From Edaphochlamys debaryana (lineage: Eukaryota; Chlorophyta; Chlorophyceae; Chlamydomonadales): a stretch of 64,000 bases of DNA. The translations under genes and the position numbers were made by a program. Location of the stretch: positions 186,001 to 250,000 of the forward strand of contig JAEHOE010000010.1 in the NCBI GenBank assembly GCA_016858145.1. Reading direction: 5' to 3'. Below, one piece after another: positions 9,917 through 22,600 of the stretch (positions are counted from its first letter, which is position 1; the number at the start of each line of letters is the position of its first letter). The notes under the pieces are model-generated. The model was not told the origin of the DNA. It did no database searches and saw nothing but the letters and a program-made list of their open reading frames with translations.

Positions 9917-12900
9917 ATGAGCGGCCTCCGCAGCGCCGGCTGCCCCCGCAACGGCGCGGGGCTGCCCCTGCCACGCGGATGCTGTGGCTCATTCCACCTC
10001 GCAGCAACCTGCTCCACCTCGACCGCTTTCGGGCCCCGGGCGCTCGATGTGAGGCCCCTGGCCTGGACTGGATTCTCGCCACACAAGTGGTCCGGCGGAG
10101 GCCGCAGGGCATATGATGGCCTCCTCGGTACCGATAACTTTGCCAGGCTCAGCATCGCGCCCTGCCGTCGCGGTGGCGGTGGGGGCCCGCTTGGGCGACC
10201 TGCTCCGCCGTCCTTACCGGTGCCCAAGGCAGCGGGGGCCCGCCCTTCCTCAACCCGCTGTGCCATGGTTCCATCCGCCTCCTCGAGCGCGGCGGCCGTG
10301 CCCCAGGCCCGGCGTTTCCGCCTCTGGCCCCACGCTTCCGCCCACCACCACAGCCCCCGCCTCGCCAATCCACTCTCCTCCGGAGCCCCCGCCCCGTCCG
10401 CGCACGCCCGGACCTTCTCGGCCACTTCCTCCATCCCGTGCGCCTCAGCCTCGTCCTCCTCCTCCTTCTACCCCACATCCGGGTCCGGTCCTGCCCCTTC
10501 CACGTCACCCGCACCGGCACTGAGCGAGCAGGAGGCCGCCCGGCGCTGGGCGGCCCTGCAAACCCGCTTGGCGGAGGTGGGGGTGGACCTGGAGCTGGAG
10601 GAGGTGGTGCCCGGGGGCTGGGTCAGCATGATGTGCCCCTTCTGCGGAGGCGACGGGGGGCGGGAGCCCAAGTCCTTCTCCATCATCGTTACAGAGGGTG
10701 GGTGCGGGGTGGGCCTGGGTGGAGGGCCGGTTGTGTGGTGGGTGGGGAGGTGTAGGTGTGTGGGTGGAAAGGGCTCGAGCCATTGGGTGTCTCGGCTGGA
10801 TGAGGGGGGGCTGTATGGATGGCAGGAACCCATGGGAGGGAGGGCTCTCTTTGGTGGGGCACGCGGATTGCGGAGGTGCGCATGTGCAGAGGCGGACGGG
10901 ATGGGGTCTGGGCCCCGAGGGCAGGGGCGATGACGCGGGGGCAGGAGCAGGAGCCTGAGGGCGGGGTCTACGGTACGCTTTCACGCCCCAGCTCATGTCT
11001 TACGCGGAGGACGCTCGGACTGGTATTCCTGCTTGGGTGGTCCACGCTCAGCGAGCGAAGCTACCTGACAAGCCTCCCGCTCCCCGGATCCCCCGTACCC
11101 ATCCCATCCCCCCGCCCCGCCCCCAGACCTGAGCCACGCCTTCTTCCGCTGCTGGCGCGCCAACAAGTGCGGCCAGGAGGGCACCGTGTGGGGCCGGGAG
11201 CAGCGGCGCAGGCTGCAGCGGGCTGAGCCGCCGCGGCCGCAGCTGGGGGAGGAGGGCGGCGAGGGCGGCTTTGAGCCATTGGACCAGGGTGAGCCAGGGC
11301 TGTCCATGTTTGGCAGTTAAGGGACGGGAAGGCTCCTGAGCCCCCACCTATCACAAGTGCCCTCCTCCTCCCCCCTAGTCACGGCCAGCGAAACTGCTTC
11401 AACCCTCGGCCCTGCCGCCCCATTTCCCCCCCAGACGCTCTGGCATGGTTCTCCGCCCGCGGCATCTCCCCCGCCACCCTGCAGCGGGCGGGCGTGGTCC
11501 AGGCCCGGGCCGTGCCGCACCCGCTGGACCGCGCCGCGCCCCCGCTGGAGCGGGTCGTGTGCTTCCCCTACTACAGGCAGGTGCCCCCCCCGTGCTGCCC
11601 TGACCCCGTGCTGTGACCCCGCCCCCGCTTCCCGAACGCCTGCTTGGGTGTGGGCAGGGCGCACTTCCCCAAACGCTGCCCGTCCTGTTAGCGCTCCGTG
11701 TGCAGACGCCAGCATCCCTTGCCAGCACCCTTGCCCCGCCGCCCCTCGCACGGCCCGCAGGGAGCGCCGCCTCATCAACGTCACCTACTGGGACATCCAC
11801 GGCTACTGTGAGTCACGGCGTGTACGGCATCGTACCGCGCTCACGCCGTACTGCTCCGTACTGTGTGTGGCAGGCTGCCACCCGGGCGTCGACCGCACCG
11901 CTGCGATGCCCTGTTCCCCCCCTGCGTCCGCCTACCACCTGGCGTGCTCAGCCTTATGCCCGAGTCCGTCTCCCGCTCCGCCTCTCTCACTATACCTCAC
12001 ATTTATTCCCGCACTACAGGCGTGGGTGCAGACTCAGCGACTTCGGCCTCCGCCACCGCCGCCGACCCCGACTCGGACGTTTCGTCTGCGCCCGAGCCTT
12101 CTTTCGCCGCGGGCCTTGCTCCCAGTAGCGGCGTGGAGAGCGGTGGCGTAGCCGCGGGCGCGTCGGCCCTCCCAAGCGGTGCTGCAGCGGGGGATAGTGT
12201 GGTGCCTCTGTTCCAGGGCCTTCGCTGGCAGGTGCCGGAGATGGAGCGGCTGCTGTGGGGCCTGGACCAGGTGGGGCGGACAAAGGCGGGCAGCTGGGCT
12301 GATGGGGCTGGAGTAGGTTTGTGTGGCGGGAGTAAAATGTGGGGGGCGGACACCCGTTGTTTTGCTCTGTGTGGATGGTCCTTCCTAGGGGTGGGCCCTT
12401 CAGTGCGGGCACCAACCGTCTGCGGCCAACCACCAACCACCAACCGCCCTCTCTTTGCCTTGCAGCTGTCGTACGCCACCGACCTGGAGCGCCGCCGCCA
12501 GGAGCAGCGGGCCGCCGCCGCGCCTCCGCTGGTGCGCGCCAAGCCCGGGGCGCCGCCGCCGCCGCCTGCCCCCGCCACTCCGCTCCACGAGCGGCCGCCG
12601 GGGCTCGTTCTGCCCATGCTCTTGAACGGGCAGGGCCCGGAGGACGGGTCGTTAGCTGACGAGGACGGCGATGACTGGTTGGAGTACACCATCCTCGAGG
12701 GTGACGAGGACTATCGACCCGATGACGAGGACCTGATTGAGGAAGTCGAGGAGGCGGCGGCGGCGCTCGAAGCAAGAGGCGACGGGGAAGCGGAAGGGGA
12801 GGAGGAGGGGGCAGAGGAGGGGGAGGGGGCAGAGGAGGGGGAGGGGGCAGAGGAGGGGGAGGGGGCAGAGGAGGGGGAGGACGAAGAGGAGGCCGGAGGC

Positions 12901-15900
12901 GGCCAGGCCGACGGGGACGAGGGGGAGGCCGTCGAGGGCGGCCGCGACGAGGCGGGGTACGGCGCCGCAGCCTCCGGGGGTGAGCTTGAGCGTGGCGGCG
13001 AGGGCGAGGCAGAGGACGAGCACGAGGAGGGCGAGGGCGCAGATGAGCACCGCTCGACGTACGGCAGCGCCGTACAGCAACCCTTGGACGGCAGCGCCGA
13101 CGGCAACGGCAGCGGCAGCGGCGGGCCGAGGGCGGCGGCTGCCGACAACGGGGACGCGGCCCGGCTGTGGTCGGTGGTGGTGGTGGAGAATGAGCTGGAG
13201 GCGCTGGCCTGCATGGAGGTGAGCGAGCGGCTGCGGCCCCATGCCCTGGCTGCATAAGGCGGGGCGCAGCGGCTTGGGCTGGAGGGGACGGAAAGGGCTG
13301 GCTGCGCGTGGTGAGAGAGCGGCTGCGGCCCCATGTGTGTGGCTTGGTGGGCTGCCAGTCGGAGAGGCTCAGCGCCTTGGGGAGGCGCCTGCCCCCCTCT
13401 GAGCACCTTCTCACCCCTGGGCCTGCACAAGGGCCAGCGGCCCGAGGCTGGCTCTACACAGCTTGCGACGAGGGGCCCATCAGCTCAAGAAAGCACACGA
13501 GCCACTCACGCCGCCTCTCCTTGCCACCACCTCGCCTGCCCCCCCGTCCCCAGGCCGGCATCCCCAATGTCCTGGCGCTGCCCCCCCGCGCTGTGCTGGA
13601 CTTCGGCGCCCTCTGCCGCCTGCGCGCTGCGGCCATGGCGGCGGCGGCGCAGGGCCAGGCGGCGGTCGACCCCGGGGCCGGGGACCGGGCCTCGGCGGAG
13701 GCGGCCACCAGCTACCTGTGGGGCAGCCGGGAGGTGCGTGGCAGCTGGCGGGCCGCATGGGGATGGGCAGCCTGGAGCCGTGAGTGATACGTTCAACAGC
13801 TCTGGGCCTTGGGACTGATTGCCAACAACGATTCCTACTGGTCAAGCTCTACCTCTCCCCCTCACCCCATCTGCCTATCCACAGTTCCTGTTTCCGGAGA
13901 GCCTGTACCCGACGCCGGCGGCGTCAGCGGCACCGGCCCCCTCGTCCCGGCCGTCGGCGTCCTCGCAGCACGCGGCCAGGGACGCGCCTGCGCCGCCCCG
14001 CGTGGAGGTGACTCTGGCGCTGAGGGCCGACCCAGACAGCCGGGCGCTGCAGGAGGTGGGGCGGGGCGGGGTGGTGGGGGGCCGGGCGGGATGCGGACGG
14101 CCTAGGGATGAAGTGGCTTGCCTGTGCGGCGAAGCATGTGCGGCACAGGGAAGATCTTCTGACATGGACAAAATCCTGACCAGCACCACCACCTGAACCG
14201 GCCCCTGCACCCTTTCCCTCCCCCCTTCCAGGAGCTGGCCACCCTGTTGACCCGCGAGCGCTGCCGCGTGCTGCGCTGGCCCGCCCACCCCGCCGAGCTG
14301 CCGCCCAGCAGCCCCCACCTGCCGCAGTACGGCATGGGTACGACATCGGCGGACGTGCCGTACTACGACGAGGATGACGACGCCGGGCCCGAGTACCTCC
14401 GAGACGACTTCGCCGAAGAGGTCGCCGCCGCCGCCGCCGCCGCGTCCACCGCGTACGGCCGCTCACCGTACGGCAGCACCACCTCGTACGGCAACCACAG
14501 CCACCACCACCCGCCACAACAGCCCTCTCACCCGGCGTCCTACCCAGCCTCGCCCCAACCGACGTCAGCTTCGGGTGCAGGAGCAACTGGAGCAGCTGCA
14601 GGGCCTGCTGCGGCGCTGGACGGAGGTCCGCCCGCGCCCGGTGCGCCGCTGCGCGAGGGCGCTCTGGATGTGCTGCGGCGGGACGGGCCGGACGCTCTGC
14701 AGTGGCTGGTGCGGGAGGGCGCGGCCCCCTACCCGGTCAAGGGGCTCATGGACCTATCCTCCCTGCTGGACGAGGTGGGGCCGGGGGCCGGGGGCCATGG
14801 GAGGGGCCAGGGAAGGGGCAGTGGCAGGGGCCAGGGGGCGGGAATCGGGGCGGGGACAGGGCAACAAGAGTTCGCGCCCCTGGCAGAAGTAGGTACTGAA
14901 GGCGGCTTTGTGCGTTGCGCTGAGCGAGTAGCCCCCAACGTTGATCCCTGACCCCGCCCGCCGCCCGCTCGCCGCAGCTGGTGCGGCAGTGGCGGGGCCT
15001 GGAGGGCTCCGCCGCGGGTGTGTCCACCGGCTGGCCCGGCATGGACGAGCTGTACCGGGTGGCGCCGGGGGAGCTCACCGTGGTCACGGGTGCGTGCGTG
15101 CGCGTGCTTGTTCGGGGCTCCGGGGAATGGGGCCGGAACACCGGCCTCCTGTCCTGTGTTGGGGCCTAACACCGTGACTATGGACTGTGACGTTCATGTG
15201 AGCGGGGGCCCCTTACGTGGGCCCCTTATGGCCCCCTAAACGCTAAGCCCCTCTTCCACCCGCCCCCCCAGGCGTGCCCAACAGCGGCAAGTCGCACTGG
15301 CTGGACTGCCTGGCCGTGAACCTGGCCGAGGCCTGGGGCTGGCGCACGGCCTTCGCGTCGTTCGAGAAGAGCGGCGTGCGGCACACGCAGGCGCTGGTGG
15401 AGCTGGCGGCGGGTGAGGAAGCCGGGGGGCGCGGGCAGGGCAGTCACCCGTACAGAAGTTAGGTTGCCTGCAGGTCTGATGGGAAGAGGCGGTGGCTAGG
15501 AGGGAGCGCAGGAGGAGGCGAAGCCTGCCGCATCGACGGGCTTCACCCACTTGCGCTTCCTTCTCAACTGGCGTGCCATCTCTCTCTTCCCCGCCTGCTC
15601 CCCCGCCCCCCAGGCCGGCCCATGTTCGGCCCCGACCACGTGCGCATGGGCGAGGGGGAGCTGGCGGACGCACTGGACTGGGTCAGCAGGCACTTCGTGC
15701 TGGTGGGGCGGGGCGGGGATGGGGTGGGTTGGGGTTGGACGTGCCACGTGTCAGGCGTGTCGTATGCGTGATGCCTACTAGTACCGGGCCGCTCCTTCAA
15801 CGGTCAACCCGAACATCCTCGCAGATCCGCCACGCGGAAATGGCAGACGAGCCAGCGGCCGTGCTGGCGGCGGCGCGCGCCGCCGCGGCCCGTGCCGGCG

Positions 15901-17428
15901 CCAACTCGGACGGGGAAGATGTGGATCCCAACCTGGATCTGGCAGAGGGGCTGGCAGTGGATCCGGAACTGCTTGCCCAGGTCGCGCAGGAGGCGGCGCA
16001 GCCCTGCACGATTGACTGGATCCTGGCCAAGGCCACCCAGGCGGTGCACAGGTGGGGCGCCGCTGGGGCACGAAGGAGGTGTCAGGGGATGGTTAGGGGT
16101 TTGTTGGGCGGCAGGTCATGCCAGGGCGTGGGCCATGGCGGCAGGAGGGCAATATGCGGCAGCGGTCCTGACACCCATGTGGAGGTCGCTTCGGTCAAGG
16201 CTGCCTTCCCAGCCAAAGGGGTTCTGTCTACCGTTCTGCGCAGGTACGGCATCCGGGGCCTGGTGATTGATCCGTACAACGAGCTGGAGCAGCGGCGGGG
16301 CGCCATGAACGAGACGCAGTACGTCAGCTCCATGCTGTCCAAGGTGCGGAGCATGAAACTTTATCAGCTACAATGATTTGTATTCACTCCGGTCTGGTGC
16401 GGCCCAGCCCTGTCCGTTCCGTTCGGGTCCTGCCCAGCCCTGTCCGGTCCGGTCCGGTCCGTCCCGGTCCTGCCGGACTGACTCTTTGCCGGTCTTCTGC
16501 GGCCGCAGGTAAAGCGCTGGGCGCAGCGGCACATGGTGCACGTGTGGCTGGTGGCGCACCCCCACTCGATGGAGGCATGGGACGGATCGCCGCCCTCCAT
16601 GTACGACATCAGCGGATCTGCGCACTGGTACAACAAGGCCGACGTGGGGATCTGCATCCACCGGTGAGCTTGGGCAAAGTTGTCAAACGGTGGCCGGCTC
16701 CTGGCCTGGTTGGGAGGGCTGTGGGCACCGTGCGGCTCACCTCGCCAACCTCCGCTGCACCGCCTGCCCCTGCCTCACGCCCACGGCTCTATGCTCGTCA
16801 GTCCTGGCGTCTTGTGCCCACTTCCCCGCAAGCGTTATCTTACCCGCCCATAAGCCTCATCGCCTCCTTGCTCCACCCTCCCCACAATCTCCGCAGCTAT
16901 ACCCTGAGCGCCGCAGAGGCCGCCGAGCGAAAGCGGGCGCTGGTGGAGCGGGGCGTGCTCAGGGGATCCCGCAAGAAGCTCGCCATCCCCTGGAGCCCCA
17001 ACGAGACGCTGGTCAAGATCCTCAAGGTACGGCAATTGCCGTGAGCGGTGCTGCCCCTGTCGTACCGGTGACGTACAGGCCTTCGCGACCATGCAGCCGA
17101 GGGCGGGTTCGGGGGAAGCTGGGCAAGGCCACAGCAGCCCCACTCCCTGCCCCCTTTCTGCATCCCATGTCTCTGCACCGTTGGGGTGCAATGCATATGA
17201 GCTCGCCCTGGTCGCATCCGTGTGGGACGCCGCCTTCCCCGGAAGTTGCGTCTCGCGTCTGGCGGCTCTGCTCCTCACTCACGCTCGGCATTCCTCCATC
17301 CTCGCCTTCAGGCCCGCAACAAGACCAGCGGCACGCAGGGTGACTACACGCTCGAGTACGACAAGGACTCGTTCCGTCTGGTGGACCGAGCGGCACGAGC
17401 TGGGCGGGCGGGAGCGGGGAGGAAGTGA
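9917..17428 (+). CDS. TWINKLE: TWINKLE-type organellar DNA primase-helicase
   Basis: Seventeen exons (9917-10697, 11127-11288, 11435-11576, 11761-11807, 12020-12270, 12466-13218, 13554-13733, 13885-14055, 14232-14774, 14978-15089, 15272-15412, 15614-15702, 15825-16051, 16244-16343, 16509-16663, 16897-17026, 17312-17428) sum to 1367 codons. The N-terminus is rich in Arg, Ser and Ala, as expected of an organelle transit peptide. A zinc ribbon follows (CPFCGG ... CWRANKC), then primase strands (INVTYW), the TOPRIM motif VENELEALACME followed by GIPNVLALP, and a RecA-type helicase with Walker A GVPNSGKS and Walker B LVIDPYNE, then LVAHPHS. In plants this enzyme primes and unwinds organelle DNA. 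It is longer than plant homologues because of low-complexity insertions, including an acidic one before TOPRIM. An in-frame ATG at 9821 is an alternative start. Confidence 0.9.
11577..11760 (+). other. Probable GC-AG intron in the primase-helicase gene
   Basis: Protein continuity (PYYR followed by ERRLINVTYW) requires the exon to end at 11576 with AG|GCAGGT as donor. The nearby GT at 11581 leaves the wrong phase and would shift the next exon out of frame. The acceptor is cggcccgcag ending at 11760. Confidence 0.65.
12800..12880 (+). repeat. 18-bp in-frame tandem repeat coding an acidic tract
   Basis: About four copies of GAGGGGGCAGAGGAGGGG encode repeated EGAEEG units within the exon preceding the TOPRIM motif. 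Because 18 is a multiple of three, copy-number changes keep the frame. Confidence 0.85.
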
Positions 17429-18018
17429 GGGCACACGCGAGAGGGCGGGGGCGGGGGCGGTGGGAGGAGCGCGGAGGGGCGGGTGTGGATACCGGACCTA
17501 CTGGTGCTAGCAAGGACAAGGTCTGCGTGCCGCTGGTAGAGCTGCGCTTGTGGTCTCTGCGTTGATTCCGCGGGGGCGGTGGTGGCAGCGAGCTGCGACA
17601 CTCGGGCTGACGGCGGTCGGGGTCGGGGGGCGGCGGAGGGTCTCGGCTCTCGGAAGGGGTTTGGGGCACGCGCGCGAACGTCCACTCAGGAGTTGGCTGC
17701 TGCACATTCGCGTGCCCTCCTCCGCTGTAATTTCTGAAATGTGTACGTAACGGGCTTCGCAGTCCAGAGCGCGGTCCTGGTGCTGAACGGCCGACGGCGG
17801 TTACCAGCCGTATGCGGAGGCCGGGGGCCCGCCCAAGGCCTGACGTGACCCGTCCAAGGAATTGATACTTTAGGGCCCCGGCGCAACCCCACAGCACTCT
17901 TATATGCTCACCAAAGGCATAGCGCGCCTCGGCCACGCGAGACACGCACTCGGCACCGCGAGCATTTTAGCATTTCCACTCACCGACGTCCGTCACACGC
18001 TCGCTAAGCAGCTGCACC
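17429..18018. other. Intergenic region with polyadenylation motif and TATA-like site
   Basis: TGTAA at 17726-17730 may end the primase-helicase transcript about 300 bp past its stop. A TATATG at about 17900-17905, some 115 bp before the next ATG, could be a promoter element. No other gene is seen. Confidence 0.45.
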
Positions 18019-19567
18019 ATGCGGTTCTTGCCTGGTGGCTTCGTCAAACTAGCTTTGGGCCGGCGGGACCTGCTGGGGGCGGAGGCGCTCGTCGCGGAGG
18101 CCCTTCGCAAGGGCACGCCTCGTTGCGGCGCGAGCCGCCCCAGCGACCAGCTGCCCACGGTCCGGCTCTGGCTCACACCCCGGAGCTCCCGCCTGGCTCG
18201 GAAAGTCCTGCGGGCGCTGGCCAAGCACCTGCCGGCAGGCCGGTCCAGGGAGCTGCGCCATTATCGGCTGCATGTGGAGATCCGCTGCACGCACCCCGCT
18301 ATCGTGGAGGCGTGCACGCGGGCCAGGCCAGACGGCGAGCTTCGCACCACCGACACGGGGCAGGAGGCGACTATTGACGTGTGCAGAGTTCACCAGGACA
18401 GCAACGGCGCCCATGTCCCGGGCCTGCCCAAGCTGCCTGGTGCTGTCTGCATTCTGGGCGCGCCCTGCTTCGTGCGGGTGGGTGGCAGCGAGCAGGCGTG
18501 CCTCAAGGCAGCGCCGCTCAAGCTCGAGCACGGGGAGATGCTGCTGGGCCCGGAGGGCCAGTACATCGACTGGTGGCACCTGTTCGGCATGCGGCCCAAA
18601 GATGCGGCCAGCAAGCTGCAGGTCCGCCTCATCTGCCGTCTATACCCCCGGGTGGCTGTCCAGGGTGAGGGGGAATGGCTTCTGGCGGTCCCGGCGGCGG
18701 CGGCAGCAGCGGGAGCCGGCGCTGCGGCTGATGAGGGAGTGGGTGTGGCAGCAGCAGCAGCAGCAGCGGCAGCGGCAGCCGGGGGAGAGCGAGGAGCAGT
18801 ATGCGGCGCGGCTGGAGCCGGAGCTGCAGCGGGAGCGGGAGCGGGAGCGGTCCCGGCGGCGGCGGCAGCGGCAGCCGGGGGAGAGCGAGGAGCAGTATGC
18901 GGCGCGGACGGAGCGGAGGCTGCGGGGGCAGAGGGAGTATGAGCGGCGGCAGCGGCAGCGGCAGCCGGGGGAGAGCGAGAAGCAGTATGTGGCGCGGCGG
19001 GAGCTGGAGCTGCGGGCGCGGCGGGAGCGGCAGCCGGGGGAGAGCGAGGAGCAGTATGCGGCGCGGCGGGAGCTGGAGCTGCGGGCGCAGCGGGAGCGGG
19101 AGCGGTCCCGGCGGCGGCGGCAGCGGCAGCCAGGGGAGAGCGAGGAGCAGTATGCGGCGCGGACGGAGCGGAGGCTGCGGGGGCAGAGGGAGTATGAGCG
19201 GCGGCAGCGGCAGCGGCAGCCGGGGGAGAGAGAGAAGCAGTATGCGGCGCGGCGGGAGCGGCAGCGGCAGCCGGGGGAGAGCGAGGAGCAGTATGCGGCG
19301 CGGCGGGAGCTGGAGCTGCGGGCGCAGCGGGAGCGGGAGCGGGAGCGGCTGCGCGTGGAGACGCTGGAGCTGGAGCAGACAGATCTGCTGGAGCTGCTGG
19401 CGAGGATGCCGGCGATGTCGCAGCAGGCGGAGCAGGCCGTGCAGGGAGTGCGGGCGGCGGAGCAGAAGCTCGCGGAGTTGCTGGCGGAGTTTGGGCCGCA
19501 GCAGGCCTCGAAGAAGCGACGGCTGGCATACGAGCGGACGGCGGAGCTGCTGCTCCTCCCCGATTGA
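18019..19567 (+). CDS. AlkB-like Fe(II)/2OG dioxygenase domain with C-terminal QYAAR-repeat coiled coil
   Basis: The first about 211 codons form a compact domain whose second half follows the AlkB fold pattern. An H-x-D pair (His125, Asp127) is followed by a strand ending CILGAPCFVRV, then LEHGEMLL, a distal His187 in DWWHLF, and a last strand VRLICRLYPR with Arg residues placed to hold 2-oxoglutarate. These enzymes oxidise methylated nucleic acids or proteins; the substrate here is unknown. Downstream the coding frame shifts by one to an Arg/Glu/Gln-rich region. This has seven QPGE(S/R)E(E/K)QY(A/V)AR repeats, then a clean heptad-like tail with a KKRR basic motif, ending at 19567. A 100-nt intron (18652-18751) would join the frames into 482 residues, but its acceptor is weak and a frameshift is the alternative. 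The alanine-rich continuation of the first frame stops at 18942. Confidence 0.5.
18757..19330 (+). repeat. Degenerate tandem repeat coding QPGESEEQYAAR units
   Basis: Seven copies of a GC-rich unit of variable length (roughly 60 to 110 bp), each with GGGGAGAGCGAGGAGCAGTA or a close variant, are arranged head to tail. Indels between copies are multiples of three in the Arg/Glu-rich frame, which supports that frame as the translated one. Confidence 0.8.
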
Positions 19568-19686
19568 GGAGGTGAGCAGTGCTACACACGCCCGCAGTAT
19601 TCGCTTTAGTGCTATAGAGAACATACTTACGACACACAACAAGTACGCTGCAATGCCCGCAGCCTCCGCGGTCGCCTTTGACCGGC

Positions 19687-22600
19687 ATGAACGCTGAAGA
19701 CCTAAGCGCTGCTATGGAGCCTCTGGATACGCTGTTGCTGCTTGGCGCCTTCGTGGTGCCTGTGGCTCTCTTGTTCAGCTTGCGGTGAGCTCTAGGCAGA
19801 ACGCTACTGGCACGTTCGGGCGAGCAGGGCGCGAGCGGTTGCGCGCTTTCCCGGGCCTAGCCTCAAGTGGACGCAGCGAATTGGTTCTCGTTGCAGTGGG
19901 GGGTGTCGAGGCGCTTTCGAACGGGAGGACCGCCCGCCCGCAATCGTGCTTGCAGGCGTCGCTCGAGCGTGCAGCGTGAGAGGACTGCGCAAGCGCACTG
20001 CTCTGCGCCTGGGGCTCACATCCACAAGCCCACGGCGCCGCTTCGAAGCGTAAGTTGCGGGACTGTCGGGAGGCTTCATGCCGGAATCGACGGGCGTCGC
20101 CATCGCATCCACCACGAGCGCTTGCATGGCTTGACACCCCCTTCACCCGCGCAGCCGCCCAAGCAAATCCGAGGCGATAAGGGATGCTCCCCGGCGACGC
20201 CACGGAAGAGCGAGGAGCTATCGTTCTTTTGGCAGCTTCCGCCGCTCGTCCCGCGAGGAGGCGCCGAGGCGCTAGCACGAAACATCAGCTGCAGCCCCCC
20301 CGCCACCGGCAGCGTAGCGAGCTTGCAGTCGAGGTGGCGATGGTGGGGGCGCAAGGACACGCCTGTGCCTCCGTCCCAGCGGCAAACGACTGCAACGGCG
20401 GGGGCAGCTCCGCCACCACCCCGCGCGTCGCTCGCCGCTTCAGCTCCGCCTCGAGCTGATGCATCGGCGGTTGCGGGGACCGCTCAGCTACAGGCCATCA
20501 AGCTCGCGACACCTCCCACAGCAATCAACGACACGCAGCAAGCGCCCGCTGCCGTTGGGGCTGGCAAGAGGCGGGCTCGAAGGGCCCGCGCAGGCACCCT
20601 AGCTACACCGCGTGCTGCGGCGCCAGCACCCCAGACCTCCAACCTCAGCACTACTGCTCTACCCTCTCCACACCCTGCGGCCCTCCAGTCTATAACTGAG
20701 GCAGCCCCTGCACGTCCAGCGCCCAAGGCCATGCCTCCGGCTGCCCCGCCGGCGGCCCGCCGTCAGCCTGGGGACTCAAAACGCCAGGCCAGTCCCATCA
20801 TGGCTCTCTCGGCCGCAACCACGCCCGTGCCTCCGGCCCCGGCCCAGCCGCCCTCCAAGCCGAAGCGGGGCTCGAGGACCCAGGCAGCGGCGACAATGGC
20901 CCGGGCGCACACGGCTGAGGCGGGGTCCGCCCGCAGCTGGGCGACTGTTGCGGGGGCGGTGGATTCGGGATTGGGCCTGCTGCCGGCCGCTCGGTCCCTC
21001 AGCACCCCAGCGCCCGAGCGGGCCCCGACCTTGGGCGCCTGCAGCCCCCAGCCGCAGGAGCCGGAGCTGGAGCAGCTGTCGGCCCTCGCAGCCCCATCGG
21101 AGGTTGCAGCCATCGCCAAGCTGGCAAGCGCGCCGGAGGCCGCGTGCCTCTCGTGCCCCACGCCTGCGGAGCGCACGCCACCACCGCGCGCAGAGTCTGC
21201 AGAGGCAGCAGAGCTCGTGTCCGCTCCAGCGGTCCTGGGCCCAGAGCCGGCACTGTCCGCTTCCGACTCGCCGCAGCACCCACACGCTGGAGCTGCTTCT
21301 GGAGACGGAGAGGAGCAGCAGGAGGCCGTGTTCGGGGCGGTCGAGACCCCTGAGGAGCAGGAGCAGAAGGCGCCGCAACCAGCCCCCGCTTTCCCTGCCC
21401 AGTCGCCTCGGCTGCAGCGTGTGACTGAGGAAGACGCGGCAGACCTAGCGGAGGTGGAGGAGGGCGAGGAGGCTATGGCCGCTGCGACACCGCTGGAGCA
21501 GCAGCTGCAGCAGCAACAGCCGGAGGCGGCGAGTGGGTCAAGCTGGGGTCGGCAGTGGCACCAGGAGCACGACGATCACGACGTGGTGCTGTGGCTGGGG
21601 GAAGACTACGATGAGGAGGAGGAGGCGGGAGCGGGCGTGGGCGCAGAGGCGGAGGGCGCGCAGACGGAGGAGGCCGACCCGTTCTTCCTGCCCTGCCTTG
21701 GGGAGCCGCTGGTGCTGCTGCAGGTAGGCCGGGGGCTGGGACCGGGACTGGCTCGGGCGGGCTGGGTTTAGCTGGGCGGGGATGGGCTGGGGAGGCTTGA
21801 CTGGGTCACCGTCAACCGGCATGGGTGCTGTCCACACTGACACCGCATTGGCTGTGCCCTTCCGGCCCTGGCCCCCGCTCCTTAGCGCCAGACGGCTGCC
21901 GCGCGGTACGGCGACGTCACTGCGCCGTTCATGGCTGCTGAGGTGCTTCAGCAGCCGGTTGCGGTAGTGGAGGCGGAGGAAATGGCTGTGGAAGATGAGG
22001 AGGACGATGACCCGTTCTTCCTGCCCTGCTTGGCTGCGCCCTTGATCCAGGTAGGCTGCCTGTCTGCTTGCTCGCTGCTTGAGAGACCGTGCATGCAGGT
22101 TGCTTCCCCAGTCGGTTAGGTCCCCTCTTGCTGACGTGGACTTTGACGGTTCCCTTGCCCCTTGGCCTTGCTCCCTCCAGGCGCTGGAGTCCCCAAGCAA
22201 GGGCATCGGAAGCCCCAAGCTGACCTCACCCTCGCCCTCGGCCTCTGCCCTGATGCCGTTTGCCATGTCGCCTTCGGAGGAGGGCGCGATCTGCTGCATC
22301 CGCGTAGCCCGCCGCGCCCGCGCCGTCGCAGCGGCTGTGCAAGTGGCAGAGGCGCTGGCGGCAGGTCCGCCGCCGCCGACGGCCATGCCGGCCCGCCGGT
22401 CTGGCTCTGGCATCCCAGCATCGCCGCCTGCAGCGCTTCGGCTGGACTTCTCCGCCGCAACCTTGTTGCCGACCGCCGCCGTCGGCAGCCCGCTGACTCG
22501 CAGCTATGCGGGCAGCCGCCTGCCGCTGCCGCCACCAGCGTCGCCGTCGGGCCTGCCGCCCCGCTCACCGTCGTCGGGCCTGCGGGCCTCGACCTCTCGC

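Noticed and set aside
12014..13414. 466-codon minus-strand frame opposite the primase-helicase gene
   Set aside because: Pro/Arg-rich shadow of GC-rich, acidic-coding exons; no motifs.
18272..18650. Upstream extension of the Arg/Glu frame across the AlkB-like domain
   Set aside because: In this region that frame is Ser/Arg/Pro low complexity, while the other frame carries the dioxygenase motifs.
18801..19697. Gly/Ser/Arg-rich frame across the QYAAR repeats
   Set aside because: Shadow frame; the Arg/Glu frame has a natural coiled-coil ending and frame-preserving repeat indels.
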